From contig JAKSMB010000004.1 of assembly GCA_024400875.1 (NCBI GenBank), forward strand, positions 35,493 through 99,492: 64,000 nucleotides of DNA. The letters run 5' to 3'. Below, one piece after another: positions 20,755 to 29,266 of this stretch. The notes under the pieces were generated by a model. That model ran no database searches. It had not been told where the DNA came from and saw only the letters and a list, made by a program, of their open reading frames with translations. The first letter of the stretch is position 1. Every line of letters begins with the position of its first letter. The DNA comes from Bacteroidales bacterium (lineage in GTDB: Bacteria; Bacteroidota; Bacteroidia; Bacteroidales; WCHB1-69). Made by a program: the position numbers and the translations under genes.

Positions 20755-22725
20755 ATGAATTATAGAAGATTGCTCCGACACGACGGCTCTGTACTGCTGC
20801 TTCGGTTGTTGTTGCTCTATCCCATCCTATTCCTCTGTCGGATTGTTTTCTATCTTTACAACCAAACGCTATTGGGTGGCCTTCATTGGCAAGAGATTCC
20901 GGGGCTGATACAAGGATCCTTGCTTTTCGACACGGTTTCGATCTTATACCTCAACGTCCTTTTCATCATCTTATCGCTCCTTCCGTTTCGCTTCCGAAAC
21001 CGCAATGGATATCAAAAAATGTTGCAATGGATTTACCTCATCACCAACTCCATTGGGTTGATTATCTTGAACTTAGCAGACGCAATGTACTTCAGATATG
21101 CCTTCAAGCGTATCACACCCGAAGAGTTGCATTTTTTTCAGCAGGACGACAACACGTCCGACATCTTGCTGCACGAAATCGGCACCTATTGGTATATTCC
21201 GCTGATTGTTGCAGCGCTGATTGTGTTGTTGACTTTTGTTTACAAAAAGATTCAAATACGCCGTGTGGATGAGATTACGGCACGGCCACGTATTTACTAT
21301 CCTGTCCATACCTTACTATTATTGCTCTCGTTCGTGCTTTTCACCTTTGGTATTCGTGGGACCTTCAACTTCGAAAACCGTCCGGTGACCTTAAGCAACG
21401 CGGCGTTATACACCCAAGATGCGCAAAAGGCCTCTCTTATCTTAAGCAATCCATTCTGTATCATACGATTATCGGGGGTGAAAGAGATGGAGGTGTTGCA
21501 CTATTTTGACGATGCAACGGCAGCCCAGTACTTCTCGCCATACCACTATCCAAAGGGGGATTCGGGCTTTACGATAGGGAAAAAGAACATCGTCATCATC
21601 GTCTTGGAGGGGTTCAGCAAGGAGCACTCGAAGTACTTGTCGCCCAACCTATACCCCAACCAGGCGGGGTTTACGCCGTTTTTAGACTCGCTGATGCGCC
21701 AGGGCTATGTTTTCCGCAACGCTTTCGCCAATGGCACCCGTTCGGTGGAAGCGTTGCCCGCCATTTGGGCATCCATTCCTTCCTACGGGACTCCCTTTGC
21801 CGAAATGCCGCAGTGCGTCAACAACTTGGACGCCCTGCCCCGGCTGCTCGCCAACGAGGGGTATTCCACGCACTTCTTCATGGGGGCACACGCCAACCAG
21901 ATGGGGTTTGAGGCCTTCGCCAAGCTGGCGGGCGTGCAGCACTTCCACAACCGCACCGACTTTGAGGCGCACGACAAACGCAAAGGCATGGCCAACACGT
22001 GGGGCATCTGGGACATGCCGTTCCTGCAGTTCATGGCTCAGGAGCTCAACCGGATCGACACTCCTTTCTGTGCCACCGTGTTCACGCTCACCTCGCACCA
22101 TCCTTTTGTCTTACCCAAAGAATACGAGGGGAAGATGCCTACCGGTACCACGCCGATGCAGCCGTGCGTGGCTTATACCGACCTGTCGATACGGAAATTC
22201 TTCGCCACCGCGTCCAAGATGCCGTGGTTCAAAAACACGCTGTTTGTGTTCGTTGCCGACCACGTGTCGCCCAAAATCGCCTTTGAGGAGACACACAGCG
22301 CCAAGGGGCACACCGCCATCCAATACTTCCTGTACACCCCCGACGGGAGCCTGCGCGGCGAAAGTTACGACGTAACCCAGCAACTCGACATTATGCCTAC
22401 CGTTTTGGGACTCCTGAACTATCAGAAACCCTACTTCGCCTTCGGTCGCGACGTGTTCCACGAAACCGAACGTCGCCACGTCGCCACCAGCTACATCCAC
22501 GAAATGTACCAGTGCATCACCGACTCGATGAGCGTATATACCAACGGACAACAATGTCTGCACGTGTACGATGTTACCGACATCATGCAATATTCCGACA
22601 TCCGCAATCCGAACAACAAGCAACAGCAGGAGGTGGAGAACTACCTCAAGGCGCTGTTGCAATGCTACACGCAGCACGTGCACGACAACGACTTTCACGT
22701 GCCGGCACCACAAAAAAGCCACTGA
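20755..22725 (+). CDS. LTA synthase-like sulfatase-fold phosphotransferase
   Basis: The protein (656 residues from 20755) has about five N-terminal membrane helices (to about residue 200), then a large extracytoplasmic alkaline-phosphatase-fold domain. KNIVIIVLEGFSKEH supplies the first metal-binding Glu. FANGTRSVEALPAIWAS contains the likely nucleophile T328. FTLTSHHPF and FVFVADHVSP carry further metal ligands. This is the layout of LtaS and related phosphoglycerol or phosphoethanolamine transferases. Gram-negative members usually add glycerol-phosphate or ethanolamine-phosphate to periplasmic or outer-membrane glycans; the substrate here is unknown. The second half (about 21600-22700) is noticeably more GC-rich than the first. 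Confidence 0.87.
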   Translation: MNYRRLLRHDGSVLLLRLLLLYPILFLCRIVFYLYNQTLLGGLHWQEIPGLIQGSLLFDTVSILYLNVLFIILSLLPFRFRNRNGYQKMLQWIYLITNSIGLIILNLADAMYFRYAFKRITPEELHFFQQDDNTSDILLHEIGTYWYIPLIVAALIVLLTFVYKKIQIRRVDEITARPRIYYPVHTLLLLLSFVLFTFGIRGTFNFENRPVTLSNAALYTQDAQKASLILSNPFCIIRLSGVKEMEVLHYFDDATAAQYFSPYHYPKGDSGFTIGKKNIVIIVLEGFSKEHSKYLSPNLYPNQAGFTPFLDSLMRQGYVFRNAFANGTRSVEALPAIWASIPSYGTPFAEMPQCVNNLDALPRLLANEGYSTHFFMGAHANQMGFEAFAKLAGVQHFHNRTDFEAHDKRKGMANTWGIWDMPFLQFMAQELNRIDTPFCATVFTLTSHHPFVLPKEYEGKMPTGTTPMQPCVAYTDLSIRKFFATASKMPWFKNTLFVFVADHVSPKIAFEETHSAKGHTAIQYFLYTPDGSLRGESYDVTQQLDIMPTVLGLLNYQKPYFAFGRDVFHETERRHVATSYIHEMYQCITDSMSVYTNGQQCLHVYDVTDIMQYSDIRNPNNKQQQEVENYLKALLQCYTQHVHDNDFHVPAPQKSH

Positions 22726-22745
22726 CACATAATCTATAATTATTG

Positions 22746-22753
22746 TACATTTG
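22746..22753 (+). promoter_or_regulatory. -7 promoter element (lipoprotein gene)
   Basis: TACATTTG matches TAnnTTTG, 46 bases before the ATG at 22800. Confidence 0.5.
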
Positions 22754-22799
22754 CACCCTAATCAAAATCAACACGATTATTAATCATAATTCACTAAAT

Positions 22800-23324
22800 A
22801 TGAAAAAGATACACCTTGCAATTCTTGCCATTTTCGCAATTTTCGGTTTCATCGCCTGTGATCCTACTCCAGAACCTATCACCCCTGGCGAAGGCGAAGA
22901 TACCCCTACAGATACCGTTACTGTGAATCCTTTGTCTGCCTTCATTGGCGACTACGATTTGCAGATTAACGTAGACGGTTACTACGTTGACGATGTTGCC
23001 AGCGACAGTCAATCCGAGAACTTCAGCGGCACACTTTCCATCGCTTACCCAGAAGGCATTGAAAATCCGAACTATGTAAAGGTGGTGGGCACCTTCAACT
23101 TTGGTGGTGGCGAGCAACGTACCATCTACAACACCACGGGCACTTTAGATGCCAACGGCAACCTCAAGTTGGAAGACAACATCTTCTCTGCAAATGTTGA
23201 CATCAACATCGCCTATTCCCTCATCAACCCGGTGCAACCATTAACCTTCCACAGCACAATGACCTGCGATCTAATGGGTTACGGATTGCGTTACGAATTG
23301 GATAATATTGCCACCAGAAAGTAA
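22800..23324 (+). CDS. Predicted lipoprotein of unknown function
   Basis: Starting at 22800 the protein is 174 residues with a lipoprotein signal: MKKIHLAILAIFAIFGFIAC, with the acylated Cys at position 20. A Pro/Glu/Thr-rich linker follows (TPEPITPGEGEDTPTD), then a beta-rich domain of about 130 residues (FIGDYDLQINVDGYYVDD onward). The pattern of a linker after Cys and alternating strands resembles the calycin-like lipoproteins common in Bacteroidales. I do not recognise a specific family. It precedes an M6 protease gene by 24 bases and may share its transcript. Confidence 0.75.
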   Translation: MKKIHLAILAIFAIFGFIACDPTPEPITPGEGEDTPTDTVTVNPLSAFIGDYDLQINVDGYYVDDVASDSQSENFSGTLSIAYPEGIENPNYVKVVGTFNFGGGEQRTIYNTTGTLDANGNLKLEDNIFSANVDINIAYSLINPVQPLTFHSTMTCDLMGYGLRYELDNIATRK

Positions 23325-23348
23325 ACATCCATCAACATTCAGCAAAAT

Positions 23349-24944
23349 ATGACACGCAAATTACTCACGCTGTTACTGCTTCTTCCCATTTGCACGCTCC
23401 TGGCCTCCACGCCAGACACCCTGCTTCGCAATCGACCATTGCCACCGCGCACGCGCAAACCAATGCCCAAGGTCGATCTTCAACATCGCGATCAGATCAA
23501 CCTGACCAACTTAGTGGTTTTCATTCGTTTTGCCGATGACGAAGAGATCACACAATCTTTCAGCAGCATCGACAATATGTTTAATGATCAAACCGATGGA
23601 AGTGTGTCTGTCTATAACTACTTCGACGCGATGAGTTATGGAAAGATTCATTATAACACAGTATATACCAACCAGATAAACGGAAACACGATCGTATCAT
23701 ATCGCGACACCCACCCTCGTTCCTATTTCGAGCCATACAGTGCCAGCAATCCGAACGGCTACCAACCGTTCCCTGCCGAGTCGGTATGTCCACGCGAGCG
23801 CGTACTGCTTGCCGATGCGCTACACTACATCGATTCCTTGCACCTGGTAGATCCAAGCATCAATCTGGATGGAAATGAGGATGGCTACATCGACAATATA
23901 AGCTTCGTCGTTAAAGGCGATTGTGGCGGATGGGCAGAACTGCTTTGGCCACATATGGAGTTCTTCTCTCAAGACTCACTGGATTTGCCCTACACCATCT
24001 CTATCAACGGCAAACTTCCTTACACTTACAATTTCGAATTAGAAGCTTCGGGATATTACTTTTCAGCAAATGTATTCTGCCACGAGATGTGTCATTCCTT
24101 AGGGCTTCCCGATTTCTACCACTATTACCACTATACGAGCATCAGTCCGGTTTCCACTTGGGATATCATGGGACAAAACTGTTTGCAACAGCTGAGCACC
24201 ATCTTGAAGTACAAATTCTTAGGTATTGTTGACGAGCCTATTGAAATCACTGAAGATGGCACCTACACGCTATACAGCAATGCTGGAGCCGACTATCAAA
24301 ACTGCTACTACATTCGTTCTGCCATCGACTCCACCCAGTGGTACACCTTTGAATACAGAAACAAGAACGACTTCATGGACAATGTGTCCTCTTCCGGTTT
24401 AATTGTTGGCCGATGGGTGGACACCATGGATGTGAACGACATTTACTACTCCGGGGACGCCATGTTCGACTTCTACAACTACGCACACGGATACTGGGTA
24501 TTCCGTCCAGGCAGTAACATTGACACGTTGGATGGTAATGTGTACAGCGCCAACTTCTCACAATACGAAAGCCGAACGGCCTTTGGTCCAAACACGGATC
24601 CACATCCATACTTGACAGATGGAACACCTGAAACAAGTTTTGAAATCACCGACATCCGTGAAGAAGGCTCCACACTGAGTTTTCACGTTCATTTCCTGAA
24701 CGTTGGCATCGCGGAACAAGAGAGCGACCGGCTTCGCATCTATCCCAACCCGGCATCCGACCAACTGTATGTTGAAGGTAGCGACATCCAGTCCTTGTCC
24801 CTCTGCGACCTGTTAGGAAAAACGATATGCACCTTGTCGGGTAGCCAAAACAGCATCAACATCAGCACTTTACCTTCCGGAGTATATTGGTTAAGAGTAA
24901 CCACTTCCTCCGGTATTGTTACCAAGAAAATCGTGAAGAAATAA
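23349..24944 (+). CDS. M6-family metalloprotease with T9SS type A signal
   Basis: The 531-residue protein has a signal peptide (to about LLAS, residue 20). A zinc metalloprotease domain contains HEMCHSLGLPDFYHY, where H245-E246-x-x-H249 bind zinc and activate water and the following Asp region is the third ligand of the metzincin-like M6 (immune inhibitor A) family. STWDIMGQN contains the Met-turn that usually follows. The last 80 residues are a T9SS type A domain: LRIYPNPASDQLYV, LCDLLGK, SGVYWLRVTTSSG, KKIVKK. It should be secreted through the type IX system. A dedicated substrate is not evident. It probably shares an operon with the GAF-type reductase 6 bases downstream. Confidence 0.92.
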   Translation: MTRKLLTLLLLLPICTLLASTPDTLLRNRPLPPRTRKPMPKVDLQHRDQINLTNLVVFIRFADDEEITQSFSSIDNMFNDQTDGSVSVYNYFDAMSYGKIHYNTVYTNQINGNTIVSYRDTHPRSYFEPYSASNPNGYQPFPAESVCPRERVLLADALHYIDSLHLVDPSINLDGNEDGYIDNISFVVKGDCGGWAELLWPHMEFFSQDSLDLPYTISINGKLPYTYNFELEASGYYFSANVFCHEMCHSLGLPDFYHYYHYTSISPVSTWDIMGQNCLQQLSTILKYKFLGIVDEPIEITEDGTYTLYSNAGADYQNCYYIRSAIDSTQWYTFEYRNKNDFMDNVSSSGLIVGRWVDTMDVNDIYYSGDAMFDFYNYAHGYWVFRPGSNIDTLDGNVYSANFSQYESRTAFGPNTDPHPYLTDGTPETSFEITDIREEGSTLSFHVHFLNVGIAEQESDRLRIYPNPASDQLYVEGSDIQSLSLCDLLGKTICTLSGSQNSINISTLPSGVYWLRVTTSSGIVTKKIVKK

Positions 24945-24950
24945 TCAAGA

Positions 24951-25397
24951 ATGGAATCCAAAGACAAAACATACGAAGAAGCCTACAAGCAAATTGCAGG
25001 CTTGTTGGAAGGCGAAACCGACCTCATTGCCAAGATGGCCAACGTAGCCGCCTTGTTGCACGAAACGTTTCACTTCTGGTGGACCGGCTTTTATCGCGTT
25101 AGCGGCAACGAACTGATACTCGGACCCTTTCAGGGGCCCATTGCGTGCATGCACATTGCCTACGGGCGGGGTGTGTGCGGTGGGGCTTGGAAAGAGCAAC
25201 GCACTTTAGTCGTTCCCGACGTACATCAATTCCCAGGACACATTGCCTGCAGCAGTGCCTCTAACAGTGAAATCGTCGTTCCTGTTTTTGATGGCGATGA
25301 GATAATCGCCGTTTTAGACATTGACAGTGAACATTTCAACACCTTTGATGAGGTGGATCAGCAATGGCTTGAAAAAATCGTATTACATCTTTTCTAA
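24951..25397 (+). CDS. msrC: Free methionine-R-sulfoxide reductase (GAF domain)
   Basis: The 148-residue protein is a single GAF domain with HFWWTGFYRV, LGPFQGPIAC, GRGVCGGAW and HIACSSASNSEIVVPV. The three cysteines (C66, C76, C100) are spaced 10 and 24 residues apart, matching the catalytic set of E. coli fRMsr (C84, C94, C118, recalled from the literature). The enzyme reduces free methionine-R-sulfoxide in the cytoplasm using thioredoxin-type electrons. It lies 6 bases after the M6 protease and 6 bases before the thioesterase, so co-transcription is likely though no functional link is obvious. Confidence 0.92.
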   Translation: MESKDKTYEEAYKQIAGLLEGETDLIAKMANVAALLHETFHFWWTGFYRVSGNELILGPFQGPIACMHIAYGRGVCGGAWKEQRTLVVPDVHQFPGHIACSSASNSEIVVPVFDGDEIIAVLDIDSEHFNTFDEVDQQWLEKIVLHLF

Positions 25398-25403
25398 AGA
25401 AAA

Positions 25404-26162
25404 ATGATCTACACTTACAACGTCAATAAAAATCTAAGTTATTCTGAAATAGACCGTTCTGGGAATCCTGGAATCATAGGCTCCATGCAATTGGCGCAAG
25501 ATATGACCACCAGCTATTTCAACATAATGGGCACCGACAACCTGACGCTACGGGTAAAAGACAATGCGCTGTGGGTAATCACGCGTTCACGTTTTAGGAT
25601 ATACAAAAACACGATTTGGAATGCGCCCATCCGTATGAGCAGTCATCTGGTTCAACGAACACCGCTGCGTGTTACCGTTGAAACACGCATTACCGACGAT
25701 TGCGGGCAAATGATCATTGCCATCCGGCAGGAATTCTGTCCACTTGACCTAACCACACACCGGATACGCAAGATAGAAACCATCTCCTTTCCTTCTGATG
25801 CCGAGACCGAAACGGCTGTTTTCCAAGAGGATTACGAACCTCTGAAAGCCACATTCTGCGATGCGAACCTTATCCTCAACGCTCATATTGTGTCTTCTGA
25901 CATCGACTACAGCAACCACGTCAACAACGTGATGTATGTAAAATACATATACAATTGCTTCTCCTCAGATTTCTGGATAACCCATCAGCCTGTAGGATTT
26001 GAAGTACACCACATCGCAGAGGCAAAAGAAGATGAAGAAATTCATGTTTATTACAAAAAAGAGGGCGATAATACATTAGAGTTTCTCATTTCCAATGAGG
26101 AAAAGGAATTCTGTAGAGTGAAAGTAATGTTCAAAGAGTTGGATTTAAGTCGGATAGAATAA
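25404..26162 (+). CDS. Acyl-ACP thioesterase (FatA/FatB-like, double hotdog)
   Basis: The 252-residue protein has the two-hotdog layout of bacterial acyl-ACP thioesterases. The first half opens SEIDRSGNPGIIGSMQLAQD, and the second contains SSDIDYSNHVNNVMYVKY, whose D-x-N-H-V-N-N pattern includes the catalytic Asn and His. It hydrolyses acyl-acyl carrier protein to free fatty acid and ACP, and so sets chain length or membrane composition. It is packed tightly behind the msrC gene. Length is normal for the bacterial family. Confidence 0.9.
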   Translation: MIYTYNVNKNLSYSEIDRSGNPGIIGSMQLAQDMTTSYFNIMGTDNLTLRVKDNALWVITRSRFRIYKNTIWNAPIRMSSHLVQRTPLRVTVETRITDDCGQMIIAIRQEFCPLDLTTHRIRKIETISFPSDAETETAVFQEDYEPLKATFCDANLILNAHIVSSDIDYSNHVNNVMYVKYIYNCFSSDFWITHQPVGFEVHHIAEAKEDEEIHVYYKKEGDNTLEFLISNEEKEFCRVKVMFKELDLSRIE

Positions 26163-26218
26163 AGTAAAAGAACAACGCTTGAAGTGGTAAAAATGATTTT
26201 ATAACAGCATGGGAGAAT

Positions 26219-27136
26219 ATGGAAAAAAATAATCGTTTTATTGGCATATTAAGCGGTATCGTAGCGGCCATTTGCTACGGCACCAACCCGTTGGGGGCGT
26301 TGTTTCTCTATCAGGAGGGTGTCAACACGCACACCGTTCTTGGTCACCGCTTTTCCCTTGCCGCCATCTTGGTTGGCATCTTGATGCTCTTTCGCAAAGA
26401 GCACTTTCGCGTCACAAAACGGGAACTCGTTATTTTAATCTCCTTAGGCTTGCTCTTTGCGGCTTCCTCCATGTCGTTGTACTCCAGTTTTCACTACATG
26501 GATGCCGGCATTGCTTCCACCCTACTCTTCGTATATCCGTTGATGGTGGCCCTCATCATGAGTCTGTTTTTCCGCGAAAAGCTCACCCTGGCAACCCTGC
26601 TGTCCATTGCATTAGCCTTCTTAGGCATTGCCTTGCTGAACAAGACGGGCGACGGTGCGACCTTAAACACCACCGGTGTACTATTGGTTATGCTATCTTC
26701 CTTAACGTATGCTGTTTACATCGTTATCATCAACCAGACGAAGATTAAGATGTCGCCGTTCAAGATGAACTTTTACGTACTGATATTCTGTTTGGTAGGC
26801 ATCATAGCGCACTCCTTTTTCAGTCCAGATACGCACATACAGGTGTTGCCATCGGCACGTGCGTGGGGTTTTGCCATGTTGTTGGCCATCATGCCAACCT
26901 TCATGGCGCTCATACTGTTAACCGTTTCGATACGGAATGTTGGGTCCACGCCGGCTGCCATCATGGGCGCGTTGGAGCCCCTCACTGCCGTACTGATTGG
27001 GGTATTGGTATTCCACGAGCAATTCTCCTCCCGCCTGGCCTGGGGCATCCTGTTGGTTCTCGGAGGCGTGATGCTCATCATAGTAGGCAAAGACTGGCGT
27101 TGGAAACAGATTCGGGAAGCCCTACGCAGACGTTGA
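26219..27136 (+). CDS. EamA/DMT-family transporter
   Basis: The 305-residue protein consists of ten predicted membrane helices in two repeated EamA halves. It begins IGILSGIVAAICYGTNPLGALF, and the second half contains STPAAIMGALEPLTAVLIGVL with the characteristic A-x-x-x-x-L-E-P motif. Family members export amino acids or other small metabolites; the substrate cannot be told here. It lies 56 bases after the thioesterase and is likely the end of the operon that starts at the M6 protease. A full-length ORF is present with no sign of decay. Confidence 0.88.
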   Translation: MEKNNRFIGILSGIVAAICYGTNPLGALFLYQEGVNTHTVLGHRFSLAAILVGILMLFRKEHFRVTKRELVILISLGLLFAASSMSLYSSFHYMDAGIASTLLFVYPLMVALIMSLFFREKLTLATLLSIALAFLGIALLNKTGDGATLNTTGVLLVMLSSLTYAVYIVIINQTKIKMSPFKMNFYVLIFCLVGIIAHSFFSPDTHIQVLPSARAWGFAMLLAIMPTFMALILLTVSIRNVGSTPAAIMGALEPLTAVLIGVLVFHEQFSSRLAWGILLVLGGVMLIIVGKDWRWKQIREALRRR

Positions 27137-27151
27137 ATTCCATTATTTTAC

Positions 27152-27159
27152 TATTTTTG
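27152..27159 (+). promoter_or_regulatory. -7 promoter element (cyclophilin)
   Basis: TATTTTTG matches TAnnTTTG, 19 bases before the start codon. Confidence 0.6.
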
Positions 27160-27178
27160 CAAACAAAACTAACGTAAT

Positions 27179-27895
27179 ATGAAGAGAATAATTTGTTTAT
27201 CTATTTTATTAAGTATCATCACATTAAATGCGTGTTCCGCACAAAAGGACAAAAAGTCGAAGAAGAAAACAAAAGCCATGACGGAAGCCGCATCAGAAGT
27301 AACAAAAGAAAAAATGACAGAAGTACTCATTGAAACCAGTATGGGCAACATTCAAATTGCCTTGTACAACGAAACGCCGCAACACCGCGACAATTTCATC
27401 AAATTGGTAAAAGAAAACTATTACGACGGTGTTCTTTTCCACAGAATCATCAAAGGTTTTATGATTCAAACCGGCGACCCAGACTCCAAGGATGCTAAAC
27501 CTGGACAAATGTTAGGTGCTGGCGGTCCTGGCTACCGTATTCCTGCCGAGATCAACCCGAACCTTATTCACCGCAGAGGTGCAGTTGCTGCCGCTCGCGA
27601 CAACAATCCTCAGAAGGCATCCTCTGGCTCACAATTCTACATTGTAGATGGTACCGTTTACCCTACCAGTCAGCTTGTTAGCATGTGCCAACGCTATGGC
27701 AAGGCCCTCACTGCCGAACAGGAGAAAGTATACACCACCATTGGTGGCGCACCTTGGTTGGATGGTGAATACACCGTTTTCGGTCAGGTAGTTTCCGGAA
27801 TGGAAGTAGTTGATAAGATCGCTGCTGCTCAGAAAAACGCCAACGACCGTCCATTGGAAGACATCAAAATCATCAGCGTAAAAATCGTAGAATAA
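27179..27895 (+). CDS. Cyclophilin-type peptidyl-prolyl isomerase, lipoprotein
   Basis: The 238-residue protein begins with a lipoprotein signal (MKRIICLSILLSIITLNAC, Cys 19), then a Lys-rich linker. The cyclophilin core has VLIETSMGNIQIALYNETP, GVLFHRIIKGFMIQTGD, SGSQFYIVDG and VFGQVVSGMEVVDKI, including the conserved Arg of HRIIKGFMIQ. It catalyses cis-trans isomerisation of proline bonds and, being anchored by lipid, probably helps fold outer-membrane or periplasmic proteins. An insertion around residues 160-190 (QRYGKALTAEQEKVYTTIGG) is typical of Bacteroidetes members. Single gene flanked by its own promoter and a perfect terminator. Confidence 0.92.
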   Translation: MKRIICLSILLSIITLNACSAQKDKKSKKKTKAMTEAASEVTKEKMTEVLIETSMGNIQIALYNETPQHRDNFIKLVKENYYDGVLFHRIIKGFMIQTGDPDSKDAKPGQMLGAGGPGYRIPAEINPNLIHRRGAVAAARDNNPQKASSGSQFYIVDGTVYPTSQLVSMCQRYGKALTAEQEKVYTTIGGAPWLDGEYTVFGQVVSGMEVVDKIAAAQKNANDRPLEDIKIISVKIVE

Positions 27896-27920
27896 CTATT
27901 CAATCACTCATACTATAGTA

Positions 27921-27952
27921 GAGGCGCATCGTGGATGCGCCTCTTTTTTTTT
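27921..27952 (+). terminator. Intrinsic terminator after cyclophilin
   Basis: GAGGCGCATC and GATGCGCCTC form a perfect 10-base-pair stem with a GTG loop, followed by nine T. Confidence 0.93.
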
Positions 27953-28212
27953 GACGATGTTCTACCTTTCAACGATGGCCAGAACATCTCCATATCTTCT
28001 GTAATGCAGGTTGCCAAAAAAGTGTTATCTTTGCAAGTTGCATTATTATGCATCCGTATTGTGTCCTTTTCAGAAATATATTTTTTTATATTTCTAATTA
28101 TCAATATTATACAAAAAACATAATCCGTGATAATAAGGTAATAAAACGGATGCCATGCATGCATTATTCTTACGAAAAAATAAGATAAAAATTAAAGGAT
28201 ATACTAAGACAT
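27953..28212 (+). other. Long AT-rich leader region of pheS
   Basis: This 260-base region carries the promoter element at 28026-28033 and an AU-rich hairpin at 28072-28095 (AGAAATATA with TATATTTCT). I see no coding sequence, no T-box-like or known riboswitch motif, and no Phe-rich leader peptide. Confidence 0.45.
28026..28033 (+). promoter_or_regulatory. -7 promoter element (pheS)
   Basis: TATCTTTG matches TAnnTTTG. It is 180 bases before the start, implying an unusually long untranslated leader. Confidence 0.55.
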
Positions 28213-29235
28213 ATGAAATCTATTGACGAAATTAGAAGCGACATCGAAAGTTTCAAGATTGAGAATGCAGAAATGCTTGAGCAGTTCCGTCTCAAATTCT
28301 TATCCAAGAAGAGTGACATCCAAGCACTATTTGGAGAAATCAAGAACATAGCTCCTGAAGAGAGAAAATCTTTCGGTCAGGTTATCAACGAACTGAAAGA
28401 CAAAGCTCAACAACGATTTGAAGAGCACAAAGAACGTTTGGAAAACGCCATTAGCGCACAAAGTCAGATTGCAGACGTAACCCGTCCAGACCACAATTTC
28501 GGCATTGGCTCTATGCATCCAATCTCCATCATGATGAATCAGGTTCGTCGCATTTTCGAAGACATAGGTTTCACAACCGTAACAGGTCCAGACATTGAGG
28601 ACGACTGGCACGTATTTTCCGCATTGAACTTTGCCGAAGAGCATCCAGCACGCGATATGCAGGACACGTTCTTCATCGACTTGCATCCAGAAGTGTTGTT
28701 GCGCACGCACACCTCCTCCTTGCAGGTTCGTACTATGGAGAAGCAGCAACCCCCTATCCGCGTGATTTGTCCAGGTCGTGTATTCCGCAACGAGGCCATC
28801 ACCTCCCGCGCGCACTGCATCTTCCACCAGGTTGAAGGTCTTTACATTGCAGAAAACGTATCCTTCGCAGACATGAAGCAGACTTTGCTATACTTTGCAC
28901 AACGCATGTTCGGTCCAGACGTCAAGATCCGTCTTCGTCCATCATATTTCCCATTCACAGAGCCATCTGCTGAAATGGACATCTCCTGCTACATCTGCGG
29001 TGGCGAAGGTTGCAACCTCTGCAAACACACCGGCTGGGTAGAAATTCTCGGCTGCGGTATGGTTGACCCTAACGTTCTGGAAAACTGCGGTATCGACAGC
29101 AAAAAATACAGCGGCTTCGCATTTGGTTTAGGTATTGAACGTATGACGATGTTGAAATATACGACCAACGACATTCGTCTGTATTTTGAAAACGACGTTC
29201 GATTCTTGCAACAATTCAAGGCTGCAACCAAATAG
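28213..29235 (+). CDS. pheS: Phenylalanine--tRNA ligase subunit alpha
   Basis: The 340-residue protein is the catalytic alpha chain of PheRS. The N-terminal coiled coil (about residues 1-90) binds tRNA. Class II motifs follow: MHPISIMMNQVRRIFEDIGF (motif 1), VICPGRVFRNEAITSRAH (motif 2), and FAFGLGIERMTMLKY (motif 3). A Cys cluster (CYICGGEGCNLC) lies in the region where some PheS proteins bind zinc or form a loop. The enzyme charges tRNA-Phe as an alpha2-beta2 complex. The beta subunit gene (pheT) is not in the window; the next gene is a DUF2723 protein. Length is normal. Confidence 0.97.
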   Translation: MKSIDEIRSDIESFKIENAEMLEQFRLKFLSKKSDIQALFGEIKNIAPEERKSFGQVINELKDKAQQRFEEHKERLENAISAQSQIADVTRPDHNFGIGSMHPISIMMNQVRRIFEDIGFTTVTGPDIEDDWHVFSALNFAEEHPARDMQDTFFIDLHPEVLLRTHTSSLQVRTMEKQQPPIRVICPGRVFRNEAITSRAHCIFHQVEGLYIAENVSFADMKQTLLYFAQRMFGPDVKIRLRPSYFPFTEPSAEMDISCYICGGEGCNLCKHTGWVEILGCGMVDPNVLENCGIDSKKYSGFAFGLGIERMTMLKYTTNDIRLYFENDVRFLQQFKAATK

Positions 29236-29266
29236 TTTGATTCTGAAATAACAAACACTTTATCAA

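Noticed and set aside
28072-28095. AU hairpin before pheS as a terminator
   Set aside because: Stem is all A/T, weak, and it lies in a leader that must be transcribed; it is kept only as a possible leader structure.
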